DNA of 64,000 nucleotides from Coffea arabica. Lineage: Eukaryota > Streptophyta > Magnoliopsida > Gentianales > Rubiaceae. This document shows, piece by piece, positions 42,801 through 57,075 of the stretch (positions within the stretch are counted from its first letter, which is position 1; every line of letters starts with the position of its first letter). The notes under the pieces were generated by a model. The model was given only the letters and a program-made list of their open reading frames with translations. It did not search any database and was not told the DNA's origin. The DNA lies in the NCBI RefSeq assembly GCF_036785885.1, contig NC_092329.1:5456001-5520000 (forward strand). Direction: 5' to 3'. The position numbers and the translations under genes were made by a program.

Positions 42801-44707
42801 AATTTCCTGGTATTCTCGTCAAAAACCATATAGTAGTTATAATATTTAATAAAAACCCGGCGGACAATGACCCATGAAGGCCACTGAATCAACAGGTTAT
42901 CAGTTAAACCAGTGATTTCATTGCCAAGTCAAGTGGAATTAGTCCTGCAAGGAATTAACCTCACATAAATTCACCTATAAAAAACGACTTTCAAAACATG
43001 ATATGCTTATGCCACGAATGCAAGTACTGAAACTCATAAAAATCAAGAAATAAACCATGAAGTAAGTTAGTAATTTTTTAGTTTATGTATTTAAACCATA
43101 TGTAGCTTAGGGTAGGACTTTCCATTTCAAAACAGCATACTCAATAGTCAATATTCCACATAAATGTAGAAAATAATTACTTGCCTAAAGGAAAATTAAA
43201 CCAAATTTCCTAACTTTGTCATCATTCATCTCTATGATCATCAAGTTGGCAATTTTTCACTTTACAGTCCATCAATTAGCTGTGTTGATTTATACTTTCG
43301 TAAAATGACTATTGGAATATCTTCATCACAAATATTCCAATCATGTATCATGACAGACTAAGGTTTCACTGTACATATGACGAATGGGAACGGCTTTCAG
43401 CATTACAACAAAGCCAGCAAAAGGGCATGTGCATATGATTTTAGGGTCTGGGACCAGCTGACTCGGAAATATACCCTACTACCGCCCCATGAAGCACTCA
43501 ACTACTGAGACTTGCACTCCCCAATTTCGGCCTACAATGTATCATCTACTTTTTTGCATCCTAATACCACCAACCCGAATTTTGAGCTGTGGTAATTTAT
43601 ACTGCATAGCACCTGTTGTAGGTTGTATATTATGTTCGACAGAGAAAAGCTTTCTTTGCACAATCAAGAAAACACGCATTAGAATTTAGAAGACCAAACA
43701 TCAGAAATGCACAATCAAGAAAACTGCATGACTTTTAGATTCCAGATTGCTACAAGAGTAGTTGGTGAATCCAAGCTCTTCTATTGGTGTTCTTTATGGC
43801 CATTTATCCAGACGGACAGATATGATGCAGTTTTTGAGTGGACAGATTGCTGCGTTCAAAACCCTTTTGAGAAAGACACTAGACATAGTCAAGAGTTTGA
43901 ACGGGTAAATTCCTTTAGCAACTAAGGGAAGACACTGTCGGTTTTTTGAACTATACAATCCTATTTTGTAGATGAAGAGATAGATTTTTTTAAGCTAATC
44001 CATGCTCTCATGCAAGACGTTTAAAGCAATCTTAAACTGAATTGACTAGTCAGATAAGTACTTGCACTGTCAGAATACCTAAAAAATGTACCAAAAACTT
44101 CAAATTTTTTTTAGCATTTTATGAGGGATTTCTGACAGTCAGTCAGTGAGGCCAATGTAGATAAATGCTAAAAAAGTGGGGAACTAATTAGCCGTATCTG
44201 ATGCATTCAGAGTTTAACATTCACGTACACTGTCGATCAAAGTTTTAAAATGAGTGATGAGTACTAATTCGCTTAAAACTATTTTAAGGTTGACATAATA
44301 TCATTGAAAAGTGGTTTGGTGCTGGCTGGTGGAAAACTGTCTGTGGACTTGTTCAGGAAGAGACGATGGCTTCCTGACAACTGGGGTTCTTTACAATTTG
44401 CCTTCCCCTAAAACGCGAAAGATTTCTTGGTATCGTCTAAAGAGGTGTGAAAGAAAAAATGTAACAGACCTTACCATAATTTACCACTACCAATTGCCAA
44501 TAATCAATCCCCCACCCTTCCCCCTTCCCCCTCGAGTCCTTCCCCACCCTACCAAATAAATGACAAGCCAACTGGCAATTTGATTCTCCACAAAATCAGA
44601 TAAAAAAATAAAGGCAAAAGGATGGAGCATAGGACAAAAATGGTCTAGGATTTGAATACACGTTTTGTTTGGATTAATATCACTCTATACTTTCTACTCT
44701 CTTACTT
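39829..44707. other. long intergenic region, no gene supported
   Basis: About 4.9 kb with only short scattered open frames, none with a motif, and AT-rich runs. I checked by eye for common conserved microRNA sequences and saw none. The last part is the SOFL promoter. Confidence 0.4.
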
Positions 44708-44716
44708 AATATATAT
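44708..44716 (+). promoter_or_regulatory. TATA box of the SOFL gene
   Basis: AATATATAT lies 112 bp upstream of the ATG at 44828, a typical distance. Confidence 0.5.
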
Positions 44717-44827
44717 CGAACCAACAAAGGAAGAACAGAAAGGTCATTCTCTGAGTGTTACTGGCTCTTCTTCATCATAAAAATCTGTATTAAATCGCCA
44801 ACTGTGTTTCCAAGAGGCCTGTTAAGC

Positions 44828-45667
44828 ATGAACTTATCAGCTTCTGAATATAGTAATGGATGTGCGTCTGGATGGACTAGGTATTTGGATCCATTTTCAA
44901 GTTCTGCAGATCAATGCAACAGAAGTTTGCCATTTAATGATTATTCTCTAGGCAAAGGGGCATACCTGTATGAGGATGAAGAAGATGAAGATTTGTCCAT
45001 GCTGTCAGATGCATCGTCTGGACCTCCACATATCCATCAGGATGAAGACAGCTCTGAAGAGACCAGATATGCTAGCGGTATTTCAGTTTCAGAACCAAAA
45101 AAGAGCAAGCATAAAAAGAAAGCCAAACAGCAGAGGAAGAAGCAACAGAATCTTCATCTCGATGATACTGCTAGCTCCCCAGTACTGAGCTTCTCGAAGG
45201 CAAGTAGTACATATAACAAAACAATAATGTGGTAGAGTTAGAAGCCCCTTTTAATTTTCTTCAGCGCATATGTTCCACAGAAGTCCAAAGCACAGGTAAT
45301 GGACCTATGCTAGTTCATTTTGATGCTAGTATAACTGAGTTGACTTGAATTCTCATGTTCCAGGCTTCTCATGGGACTTTCTTTGAGAACAATGCAGCTC
45401 TTAATTATAACGACAACTATTCGACGGAGCATGATTCATGCTTGTCTCAAGGCTTTTCTGCAACACATTTCAAGGTTCTTGCTTGTTTAGTTTCTGAAAA
45501 ATAAAAACAATCCGTGATCTTCCTTATTGAATTCTCTTTTTCTTCCTCAATTTTTTTCCTCTCTCTTTTCAAGTGTTTCTGCATATTCTATGTTCTTTCA
45601 GGGCAAATCGGTTCTGAGCAAGCACTTTGGATTTTTTAAGCCATCTATAACTGAAAAAGATGATTAA
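44828..45667 (+). CDS. SOFL: SOB FIVE-LIKE (SOFL) protein
   Basis: Three exons (44828-45199, 45364-45474, 45602-45667) give 182 aa. MNLSASE is the family N-terminus, so the ATG at 44828 is the start; there is no ATG further upstream in frame. Two family signatures are present: SOFL-A around NGCASGWTRYLD, and SOFL-B EDLSMLSDASSGPPH. Then come an acidic run and a lysine-rich nuclear-localisation-like stretch (KKSKHKKKAKQQRKKQQ), then DDTASSPVLSF, and exon 3 ends KHFGFFKPSITEKDD. SOFL proteins are small plant-specific proteins that raise cytokinin levels or response in Arabidopsis when overexpressed; molecular action is unclear. Intron 1 uses a GC donor (AAG|GCAAGT); intron 2 is GT-AG. Both are phase 0. 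Confidence 0.88.
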
Positions 45668-48600
45668 GAAGAACCCAGTAAGTCATCTTATATACAGTCA
45701 ATCTCTCGATTTCATGCCTGCTTTAATCCTAATTGTGCCTGTTTATCTTTGTGGGAGTAAACAGGAGATTCGAAAGGAAGGAGGAGGCAAAGTATGTTTT
45801 CTGTATGTGAAGCAAGAGTTACCAAGAGAGAATTTCTCCGTGTAAAAGTAAAAGACAGAATATATCTGCAGATCTTGTATTTACCCACCTTTATTTACTC
45901 TTCTTTTCGTTATTTCTTCCTGTCTATGCAGTGGGAAACAACCTCAGAACATAAATGTCAATAGTAGTTTTTCTTTCTATCTATTTTTCATTTGCTCTGG
46001 ATAATGACAGCACCCAAATATAATTAATCAGCCTCCAGCGGATCCATTAATTATTAACGCAATTTGAACGGTTAGAAATCTAACAATTTCGTGCATTATT
46101 TGATCCTACAGATTATTTTCCTAAGAATACATGCACAGAGAAATCAAAGCACATAGAGTTTGTTTCCTGTCTGAACAAGATATTATTACATTGGATTTGC
46201 AAGAGTGGAACTTCATTCCGTAGCCAAGAATTAATTGATTGCTTGATACAACAAAAAGTTTGCGGGGCTCCAATGGTCAGAATCCATAGTGATCAAGCAG
46301 GGATAGTATCATGACAAAGAATCACAGCTTTTAGCTTTAGAAAAGCTATAATCATGTGATTTTGTAAATGCCATATTTATTAGGGGACCGGCTCGGAGTA
46401 AATAACAGATCCAGGTCGTACTATTACCACTGAAAACCCGATTTAGCTAAAGGCTTAATGCCTTTTATAGGGCCACATGCAGATATTAATTCGCGACTTT
46501 AAGCTGTGTACAAGGACAAGCACCCACAAACAACAAAAAAAAAAGGGGCCAGTGGAGGGCCATCATCGAGCACAGACAAAGCTCAAGGGACATTAAGGAA
46601 GCCACAACAATGCTATACTCCTGAGGATCGCCAGCCTAGAGAAAACTCCATGAGGTGGAGTGAGATGGATGAATCCGGTAACATAATCTCTTCAATCTCA
46701 AAGAGGACAATATCTATGATGAAAACTGATGTTTTATTCTTGATTTCTAGCAAACGGACCAAAAACTTAAACCCCACCTCTTGTGACAGCTACTCAATAA
46801 AATAAGACACATATATGTTAAAGGAGTCCAAATTATTGAATTTGTTCTTGTGGGATTTCTTTCAAATCTTCATTGAAGATCTTACCATCCTTAGAATGAA
46901 CCCATATCTCGGAGAGTTACACCCATTCCAAGAAAAAGACGAGTCCTCCAGCTATGTGTCCTGTGTCCTGACACTCTTTTTTCTAGTACAGTAGTAATTG
47001 TGAATACCTTAGAGAATAATTCCTCCAAAAGAATCACCTTGAATGGCAATTTAGGATGCAACGGTAAGATATACCGGCATCAAATAAAAGCCCATGAATT
47101 TGGAAAAAAAAAAAAAAAGGGTTCTGAGTTAATTTATTGATAAGCATTACCAAAAGCCCATAATTTTTATCCTTTTCCTCCTTAGAGCCATTACTCATTG
47201 CAGGCAAAACTAATCTTCCTAATCTTGCAAAGTTGCATGCATGAGACTGATGTTCAAAACCAGAAACGTATTGAAAAGTATTAATCAAAAAAAATGTTAC
47301 CATTCCGACGCAGTCTAAAACCCTATAAGCTAGAGTCGTACATTATTTTATGTCTGTCCCCTTTGTAACTACAGCTTTTAGCCTGTAATTAGCCTAACCT
47401 AAGTAAATCAAGCACTTGAATGGATAATTTATTGATATTTCCTGTTAAGTCAAACCATGTTTCCACACTGACAGAAATCTTTGTCCACATTCTGTTAAAA
47501 TATAAGAGCTCGGTCTCACCAATAACTCCACATATTAGTCTTTTCTCCTTTTTCTGGGATCAATAATTGAATAATTCCATGAGCACACGTGCATTTAAAT
47601 TGTGCGCTCACAAAGGCAGACACTGAGAAAGGGAGGATAGTACTTTTGTCACTGTTTAAGCTAAAACATGAAGGTTAGGCTCCCGAGAGTATTATGCTGC
47701 AAAATCTTTCACAATTCTATAGCCGCCGTTAAGTATCTTATGGAAATTGAAAAGAAGAAATAGATTAAAATTCATTGCCAATAGTTAGTTGCAGAACATA
47801 CTCGTGCCCTTTACATCCGCACATTAGGGCGGGTTTGGAGATCCCATGCAAGGAATCTTCGGACTGCGTCCCCCGTCTATGCTAATTGGTGGAAGATGTC
47901 TAAATTCTACATCCGCACAGGACCGTTGAAGATATTATGTACATTAGGTCATCACATTAATTTCTCAAATCAAAAGCTGTACAAGCTAGAAGAAGCATCA
48001 AATCTGAACTCTGCATTACCAAATACCAATCCCAATGCACTCAATCCTAACAATTTATTGAATAAATTGTAGAAAGCTTTTAAGGGCCTAATGCTTTTTC
48101 TTTTTAATCTCTGTTCTGATCAAAGGGAACCAAAATATATTTACATTTTCAACAGTAGTTATTTTTTATTTCATATGCATAAAATTGGAAATTCAGAATA
48201 CAACATCGACAAAAAAAAAAATATTGCTGTCCAGTTGTTATCTGATTCTGCAGATTCTAACGTGAATGGAGAAGTTGTAGGATAGTACTACAATTGGTCC
48301 TAAAGATGCTAACGGAATTGGACATGGACCCTCCTCATGTGCTATACTGATGTCTTAGTTCTTCAAGACATTAGACCTGCAGAGCTAAGGACTGAAATAT
48401 CGGCCATCTCCCCAGTAAAGGAAGCTCTTATTTTTCTTGACAAATTAGTGAATTACTGCAGTCAACTCGTATGCAGCTGATATCTTAATCACTTTGTCGT
48501 CGTCGTCATTCTTGACTGCATTCTAACTACAATCCTTTTCTAACTTTCTTCACATGCTTCATCAGGCATTTTTTTCCCCATCAGATCATTCAGGTCACAT

Positions 48601-48910
48601 CTCTTTATCATCTGCTTTTGTTCGTTTTCATCATCAACTGAATGATTGAAAAGCCAATCAATAATAAGCTCACGGTTTCAGAACGAAACAAATATGAAAC
48701 TTTGACTTGGATGAAGGTGGTTTTGACAAAGAAAAACAATCCGTCCTTTCTAACACTGTTACATCTACCTACGTCTCTGGCTCTGGAATAAGGGCCCATT
48801 TATTCATATGATTTGCAGCATGCATAAACTGAAATACCTATACGTTGCTAAAAAATATACCCATACGTTGCCTAAGCAACAAAAAACTCCATACACGTAA
48901 ACTAATCATT
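45668..48910. other. intergenic, no gene supported
   Basis: The 99-codon frame at 46506-46805 (+) is K/S-rich and low in complexity with no family match that I recognise. Other frames are shorter. The first part is the SOFL 3' UTR. Confidence 0.4.
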
Positions 48911-49040
48911 GGGGTTGGTCCAGTGACTAAGGGAGGCTTTTAAAATTTTCTCACAGTTAGGTTCAGGGTTCGAATTCTATATTTAGCAGTCGGGAACAGG
49001 AAGACTGTGGGGAAGGGTGGGAGATTAAAAAAACAAAAAG
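48911..49040 (+). mobile_element. tRNA-derived SINE-like element
   Basis: GGGGTTGGTCCAGTGACTAA resembles a tRNA 5' half with an A box. GGTTCGAATTC at 48967-48977 is a B box. A short body (GGGAACAGGAAGACTGTGGGG) ends in an A-rich tail from about 49027. No clear target duplication was found, so the ends are approximate. Confidence 0.55.
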
Positions 49041-50669
49041 GAAAGAATAAAGAGCACATATAAACTACCATTGTAAGGACTCTCAAGTGTAAGTCCGTTA
49101 TAAGTTGCAAGTCTTTCTGGTGATGCAACAGTATAGGAAAGTTTAGGTCGTAATCATCTTTCCATTTTTATCTCTTTTCACAGAAAAAGAATATGCATAA
49201 GAAAAAGGGGGGCTTTATCTGAGACTAGTGATCAGATTCAGCGAGACAAAATCTCACAATAAATTCGTCCAAGTAACTTCTTCAAGCAGTGGTCTTTTAA
49301 TTTGGTTGCAGATCTAGCAGTGGCCCGCGGAAATTAGAAAGCCAACTTGATAGACCATTTAAGTCCAGAAAGAAACGACTATGAATTGTATGATCCGAAA
49401 TTGATGATGTTTCCACATCAACCACATCCGGGAGAGCTGGAAAACAAATTCGACAAAGACAAAAGACATGCAATACAAAATAGACTCCAACGGATGGATG
49501 GCATGGTAAAAAATTGTCCCATTCGATGTTCCAGCTGAAAAATAATGTTCCAGCAAAGGGCATTCTTTAAATACTCCTCCTTTGTAAACTAAAATAGCCC
49601 AGGACATTCAGGCGTAGTTGAAAAAGATAGTCCCAAAAAGTTTTGAAGTTGCCTCGTAGGAAAGAAAGACGTTGAAGGCTGGAGGTGGACCTTACTCAAA
49701 AACCTGTCGTAGCCGTCCACATCTCCACCCGGATGTCATGATTGGTTTCCATTTGTTTTACTAACTTTTTAGTGGACACAATGACTTCTCCCTCGAACGA
49801 GTATTAGACGGATCAGTTAGACCCATATCCGGTGTGTGTGTTAGATATAAGCTCCTCAGCTCAACCCATAAGTCAGCATATGCCTTTTGATTTGGGTTGT
49901 GGGTTTAGTTTATATCCGGTGTGTGTGTGTTTCTTAACTAAGGTACGGGAGTTAGACCCCATATCCTATCCCCGGGGCAAGACAGCCAATGTTGAAAACG
50001 GACAGGCAACGAAGTCTTCACAGTCACTGGCCTCGGCCGGCTTTGTCGTTAAATCAATTTCACCACCATATATATTAAATTAGTTCACACGCAAAATTCC
50101 ACAAGACGTCTTTTCTTCAACTCGAGATTCATGAAGAGGAAAGGAACATGGAAGAAGAAAGGGGGAACAGAAAAAAAAAAAACAATAAAACAAATACACG
50201 TCTTTAGCATTCTTATTCGTTCATTCGTCAACTACCAGTACAGCCAACACCGTAGCATTGATTAAGTCTAGGAACAAATAACTTAGTATTGAAAATCATT
50301 TTCACGGTACCGTTATCCTTAGAGAAAAGAATGCTACCAGCAAGTGTGTCATGACAAACGAGAACTTACCTTAAACGCCTTTGGGCCAAAAAAAAAAATA
50401 GTAGGAAATTAGAGCCCCTAGCAAACTTCAGTGTACTCGAAATGTAACTACGCAGGATTCCATTTTTCATGTAACGTTTACTACAGAAAAAACAACATAC
50501 ACGGAGAAAAAAAAATAAAAATTATAAATAAAACAAAATCATTTAAAAAACATTACTCTCACGGGCTACAAAATTAATTTGGGAATACATTGCACAACAT
50601 GCTTCAAACCTCAGCCATGTTGGAACATTTCCTCAAGGCCAGGATAAAAAAAAAAAATAAAAAAAGCAG
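49041..50669. other. intergenic, 3' side of UTP4
   Basis: No gene supported. A stretch near 49835-49935 (CTCAACCCATAAGTCAGC, two TATCCGGTGTGTGTG copies) may be a small worn piece of an LTR, but this is not secure. Confidence 0.4.
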
Positions 50670-53600
50670 TTATGTTCCATATATATGTCTGTGCACAGGT
50701 GGAGCTTCAAGTGTCTTAACCACTTGCATCCACGGTTTGTCTATGATCAAGAGAGAGTGTTTTGACAGATGTCCAACAAATAAAACGGGATCTCTAAAAG
50801 CGTAGAACTCGAAATTCTTTCTACCATTCGACTTAGTTTCTGACTCATGGCCTTTCAACTTCCGCTTTAATTTTCCAATTTGCAACTTCCTTAACGCTAT
50901 GTCCTGGCCATTTGCCAGATCGGTATCATCATCTCCATCTATTGGCATCCCAAAGTCAATCAAGCACATTGCCCTGAATCCAAACAATGCAAAGACGTCA
51001 GCTTTTAGTTTAACACGGTACACTTACAGTTGCACTTAACACATGTTCTCACGTCAATTCCTGCACCCTGCAAACACTTTTGCAGGTGGTCCTACATATT
51101 ATTTCTATGTGATTAATCTTCAGGGATTCAACAACTATCAAAGATGAAACCATTTCTATGTAATTCAGTCTTCTACATAACAACCCTCAACTGATGTTTC
51201 TTTCTGTGTGTTTTGTGTCTATGTTTTCCCCTTGTTTTGGCAAAAACCTTGTACATTTAGCACTCCAATAAATAATCATGAAAATGAGTAAAAAAAAAAA
51301 AAAAGAGAGAAACAAGGAACAAGAAAAAATAGTTTCTCTCATATTAGTACCTGGGACTGTAAACAACAACCGATGATGAACTACGGGAAGGCGGGAATGA
51401 AAGCCCAATAACCTCCCCAGGGAATTCTTGATACCTCCTTGGTAGTGAAAATGTATGCCTCATAGACCATTCACCCAGTTGCTTAGCTTCCACATCAAAT
51501 GCATAAACTTGGTTAGAAGAAGTTGAAATTATTAGCACGTTGCTGCTTCGTGGGGTAAAACCACCAGCTGTGACAGAAGCACCGTCCAGTCTTGCTATGA
51601 ACCAATGCTGCCTGGTAACCAAAAATAAATCCAGAATTAAAGGTAACTGACAGCAATAGCACAAATATTTCAACTTCAACGGTCAAAACTAGAATAACAC
51701 AACTAAGCTATCCATAGCTACCTAAAAGAAGGTACATAGGGTACATGCAAAGAAGCAGACAAACACGTAACTCACATTCTGAAACTTAGGGTACACTAGC
51801 ATTTTAAAATCATGTATACCATAAAATTTAATTATATGCAAATTGTATAGTGGTGTTTCCCACCTTTGAAGCTCTAAATTGAATATATATACATCTCCAA
51901 AGCAGTTGACAGCAGCTAGCCATTGCCCATCACAACTGGTAAACATCCTTGTGATGGGAGGTTCACTTGGGGGCAATCCATCTCCACACTCTTTACGACA
52001 AGGTACAAAGGTGTGAACCAGCTTCGAACTTTCAATGTCCGCAACCTGCAGCAGACATGGAAGAAATTATATGAAAGTTCCAAGGGAGGGAGGGAGGGAG
52101 GGAGGGAGAGGAGAGTAGGAACGAATCCAAAAAGGAGTACACTTGTGTACCCAATATTAGGCATTCTCAAGGAAGAACTCTAGTAAAATTTTAAATATCT
52201 TATATAGCTAAATTAACCCCAGAAATATCTGACTCATCAGAGTGAGACGAATGCAATATACGTAAAATCATGGAAAAGTAAACAATGGGAGGATGCATAC
52301 ATCACACGAAATGCAACATTATGATTCAACAGTTAGTCCTCTTATAGCAGAAAATTCAACAAATTATGCAACTCTCTAATTGTGGCTGAAAAGAGGCATA
52401 ACATTTTACTTCACAGACACCAAGAACATAGGATTGATATGAAAAGAGAAAAGAAAAAAGGAAAAAGATCATAGAAGCCAAAGATCAAATCTATGCTACA
52501 GAAACTAACCAACAGCATCAAGGAAAGAGGATAATCAATAAAATGAAACTAATATCTAGCAAAAGATACAATCTGCAGCAAAAATTTTGACAAGTAATCA
52601 CCACCCCACTAGTTTAAACTCCCTTAGATCCAATAACACCCCATTTCTCTTTAATGGAGATATTCCATGACCTGCAGTACAACTTTTCAAAACATGTAAC
52701 ACCAAGACTTCTACACAAACTTTCCATCTAATTCAACTGGTCATCATGTAACAGAATCAAGGCACTGAACTGCTACTGACTGAGGTCTTAACTTGTCACA
52801 ACAAAGTTGTATCTCTGTATAGGTACAATTTGGTACATTAGTATTTCTATCTCCCAAACAAAGGAGATAACATCCTCAACTTGGTCAATCTCAAGAACCT
52901 ATTAATGTGCTTTCATCACAGTTCCATACAATTACGCTCTCTATATAGACTGAAACTTTCAAAACCTGGTCATGTGCATACCCTTGTGCAGAAGAAGATA
53001 CTTCTATGCATCTAGTTAGGCAGATCTCAAGATATTGAAATCAAAGCACCACATGAGACCTTTGCAAGAATAATTGAAATGAAACAGAAGACAGCGAAGA
53101 CGCACAGGAGGAACGCCAGCAAAAAATTTAAGCTAAAAGAGAAAAATATCACAGCTTACATAAATCTTTCTGTCATTCCCAGCAATCATCAACCGAGAAG
53201 AATCGGAACTAAAAGCCAAAGAATGAGCATATGGTAAATCCAAGGGTAGCTGCCTTTTGCTGACAGTCCATGCTTGATTTCCAGATTTCGTCCTTTTCAA
53301 TTCAAATAGGCTTGGTTTCACGTGGTCAGAATAAGCAAATAACGAGCCTGAAAAAGCAATTGTACTGCATATGATTTTTCTGGAAGCCCTACACTTAACT
53401 CGGGCCACCAGATCGGTTGGTGTAGGTCCACTAGAAGGCCCAAATCCAATGTCAGAAACAGTACCATTTTTCGGACGAACAGAAAGAATATCCAACCACT
53501 CAGAAGCCTGAACCAAAAGGAAAGAAGTTTGATTGAAAACCGTATCTTGCACTAACTGTATTTGTACTCTCTGCGGTGCAGGACATATATCATGTGGAGA

Positions 53601-56600
53601 AAACTTTGTAAACTCCTTGACAGAATATGCAAAAAGCTTCGTGTCATCAGCAGCTGATATAAGCATTGGGACACCCAAGTGAGCCCATTTATGGTAACTA
53701 AATTCAAGTGGCTTCTCCTTACCACGAGGTCTCTTCAACTTTTCATCAGGAGATGCATCTGTCAATAGGAAGATTGCCATTAGAATGTGAGAAACATCAA
53801 TTTAACCTAGCAACCAACAAAGGAGAGTTGAGCAAACTTTCCCAATGGGCCAAGCAACACAGGAAGGGGGAAAAACCAAAAAACAAAAAGAGAAACAAAG
53901 ATGAACTACCTTCACGACTAATGGGTACTGCAATGGTCAAGGCCCTCACATCATGCGTATGGGCCCTTACATAACCAACATAGACCCACTTCTTCATCAC
54001 TTCACCAGAACCAACTACTTCACCAGAGAGCTTATACAAAATAACCTGTTTCCAAGAGTACATGATTATTAGCATTACCTCAGTTGTCCAACCCGCATAT
54101 AGTCTCTATAATACCCAAAAATGAAAAGCATTTAATCAAACACCTCAATTTTGCAATCAAAAGATCAACTCCAGAGTGCAAAAAAGAACCTATAGAATTT
54201 AGAGGACTAAGAGATACATTGATCTGCTTCAGCCCAAGAAGAATTAATTCACTTCTTCTGCTAAACCATGCATTCAAAAGACTTCAAGGCTGTGACACCA
54301 AAGTTGCTGTCTATTAAGTATCATATTGGGACAAAGCCAAAGAGGCTTAAACTGCTAAAGGGTCTAGCACAAACAAGAACACCGAGCCTTGCCCTACACA
54401 TCTTGAAGTCTGCATCGAACAAATGAGCAACTTCCCCTTATCTAGTCGGTAAAGGTCAGATTAATTGGCCCATCTACTTGCCTTCTTACACTCACTTTAC
54501 TAGCAATTTCTATCAATACTAATCAAGAAAATAGTAATCTAGGCTTCACAATAAGCAAACCAAAATAAGAATCCCTGAACTCCTAAACCTATACTCCCAC
54601 CAACATGAATCCTACTTATTCAATTACTAATGCTTACATCGTCACAAGGCTAAAATACTTCTCAATGTGTCATCCCACGTCTTAAACAAATTGGGATAAT
54701 ATGAAGCAAGAGCACAATTTCTTCCCATTTAATACCCAATTCAGTGTATCTGCTGTAAGACTGAGTGGAGAGACACTACCTGACCATCTGATCCAGCAGA
54801 AAACACCCTGTTATGACTAGGAGCTGCAGCTAAAGCATTCACGTCTCCCTTATGGTAGGAATGTGCTTGGAGAAGAGTCCCATGCTTAATGTCCCAAAAC
54901 TGAACGCTGCCAGTACTATCTGCACTAACAAGGGTCCCACATCTGAAGCAAAATGAAAAGCAAAACAAGAAATAGGATTAAAAAACCATTATTTCACCAG
55001 AGCAACGGCAACTCCTTCATTCTGACATCATAATAGGTAAAACACCAGGCATCTACCTCAAGGCAAGTAATGACAATATGCAGAGTTCAGGTCCACTGCC
55101 CAATCCTCCAAGGCCAACTGTTATACGATACATTTCATGATACAATTTAGCATCCCAACATCTAATATATCTGCAAAAAACATGACTGTGTCTCAAAAAC
55201 TAAAAAGCATATATAAAGCTTCAACATTTGAAAGACTCTTTAAGATTCCCATAAAGCAACCAGAAGAAGTTTAAAATACTCAATGAAAAGTTCTACCATC
55301 TCAAGAATAAGACATACCCGTCACTACTCCCGGAATATATCCTGCTAGCATCAGGACTCCATGTTACACTCAACACACGCCCTAGCCATATCAAATGCAA
55401 ATTAATATTCTCATTGTCAAAGCAGAAATAGTGAGCATAAAGTTTCAGCAAGGGCAGCTGTCTCACCACTGACCCTTGGTAATGATCTACTATAAGTAAG
55501 TCTATCTGCGCTTGAAACAGTGTAGATCCGCACGCACCCATCATCACAAGCAACTGCAAGACGTGTATTGTCAGAAACTGGTTGCTCATGAAGGTTCACC
55601 GAATCATCATCATCATCCTCTTCACTGTCACTGCTTCGATCATCATCAACACCATTAGTCATATCGTTAACATGGCCATTTTCATGAGAACCAGAGTCCT
55701 GCTTTAACTGAAGCTTCAGATTATTACAAGGCTCAGCTGCCATCTGCCAAATTGAGATGCCAATAGAATCTAGCACAGTCTGCAGACAAAATAAAACAAC
55801 ATATGCATTACTTATCATTAGAAGACGTACCACTATATTAAGCAATACATTGAAACCTACAAAGCTGTGCAAACTAATTGCGCATAAGATATCTAAAAGA
55901 ACTCATATTTAAGTAGCAGCTGCATTTATGAGAAGCACCAATATACAAGGTTAAGGCCACGTGCCATAAGAACGAACGCATTTCTATATTCTGTTCAGCG
56001 AACAATTAAGCCCAGCAAATCATTACCATCCATGAATGGTTTATTTATTACACGTGTCACCGCCAAGAGCAAAGTGTGTATTGTATTTTAAACATTGACT
56101 CCCAGCAAATCATGATCATCCATAAATGACTGATTATTCGATAGACAACAAAATAGTAAAGTGCAGTATGCATCATTTCCAGCTATATTATTAAAGTCTA
56201 AACTAATCACAATAACAGATAATCACCAGCATTTACACATCTTCCTATTCTATTCTAGACCTACCAGCTAAGCAATTACTGCAATAGCCTCTTATTTCCT
56301 CACAAATACTTCAATAAAACCTTCTTAGACAAGAAACATACGTGGCACTAAGTGTTAAGACAAGAACATCTGAAAACCCACCCATAGAATTAAATAAACA
56401 CCAAACATATGTAAGAAGCAGGGACATTCAAAACAACACATTTACATCTTAGAATATTCAGGGCCTGAATCAAACTAGTATCACCTTTTGCCGTAAGTCA
56501 TAAAGGTCCCATTCTGAAACTGATCCATCGATACTTGACGAAAACAACCGTCCAGACTGTGCACCTTCCGACCCCGGGCGACACCAAACCAAAGACGATA

Positions 56601-56887
56601 CCCTCAAATTCGGACTTCCATGTATCGTCTGTGGCAACCTCAATCAAATTAATAAACAACTAAATTCTCCTTCTTCAACAGAAGAAAGAATTAGAAAATG
56701 AACAGTAAACAAGAAATGAAAGTACCAGCTGACAGTGCCAGCCAACGGAGCCAGGAGAGACAAGCCAAATCTCAACAGTTCCGTCTTCCCGAGCCGCGGC
56801 CACCTGAGAATCATCGGCACTGGTGGCCAAAGCTACCACTGGCGACGGCCGCCACTCTACCGAGCTGCACCGATAGACTTCCGGCAT
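50670..56887 (-). CDS. PCN: U3 snoRNP / small-subunit processome WD40 protein UTP4 (Cirhin; POPCORN)
   Basis: Eleven GT-AG exons give 813 aa: 56887-56726, 56628-56485, 55779-55467, 55381-55318, 55170-55057, 54942-54780, 54045-53910, 53758-53160, 52045-51864, 51611-51351 and 50973-50670. It starts [22 protein letters not shown]40 blades fill the protein ([42 protein letters not shown]). An acidic loop lies at 147-162 ([16 protein letters not shown]) and a basic stretch near the C-terminus (KLKRKLKG). The family is UTP4 of the t-UTP subcomplex, which starts small-subunit processome assembly on nascent pre-rRNA in the nucleolus; Arabidopsis PCN is needed for embryo and gametophyte development. 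Length matches the family (~815 aa). All exon phases close, and the stop is TAA at 50670-50672. Intron 8 (1.1 kb) holds a (GGGA)n tract. Confidence 0.95.
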
Positions 56888-57075
56888 CTCGGTGGCTCAA
56901 CTAAACTCTCTCCTAGGGTGTCAAAGGGAGAGAGAAGGGGGGCAGTAGAGGGAGAAACAAGTGAAGGGAACGCGGCGGAGGAAGAAAAAGGGGATGAAGG
57001 AGGCATATGAAAAAAAAGGTAGGCGATTGAGAGAAGGGTTAGGTATTTTTCGGGAATATAATAGAACTGGAGACG

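Noticed and set aside
39829-44700. Possible microRNA gene in the long spacer
   Set aside because: None of the conserved plant microRNA sequences I know was seen on either strand.
44804-44827. Upstream in-frame extension of SOFL beginning with GTG
   Set aside because: Not an ATG; the family N-terminus is MNLSASE at 44828.
46506-46805. 99-codon K/S-rich frame downstream of SOFL
   Set aside because: Low complexity, no motif, no promoter or splice support.
49835-49935. Possible small piece of a Copia-type LTR
   Set aside because: Only a phrase-level resemblance (CTCAACCCATAAGTCAGC); no edges or flanking repeat seen.
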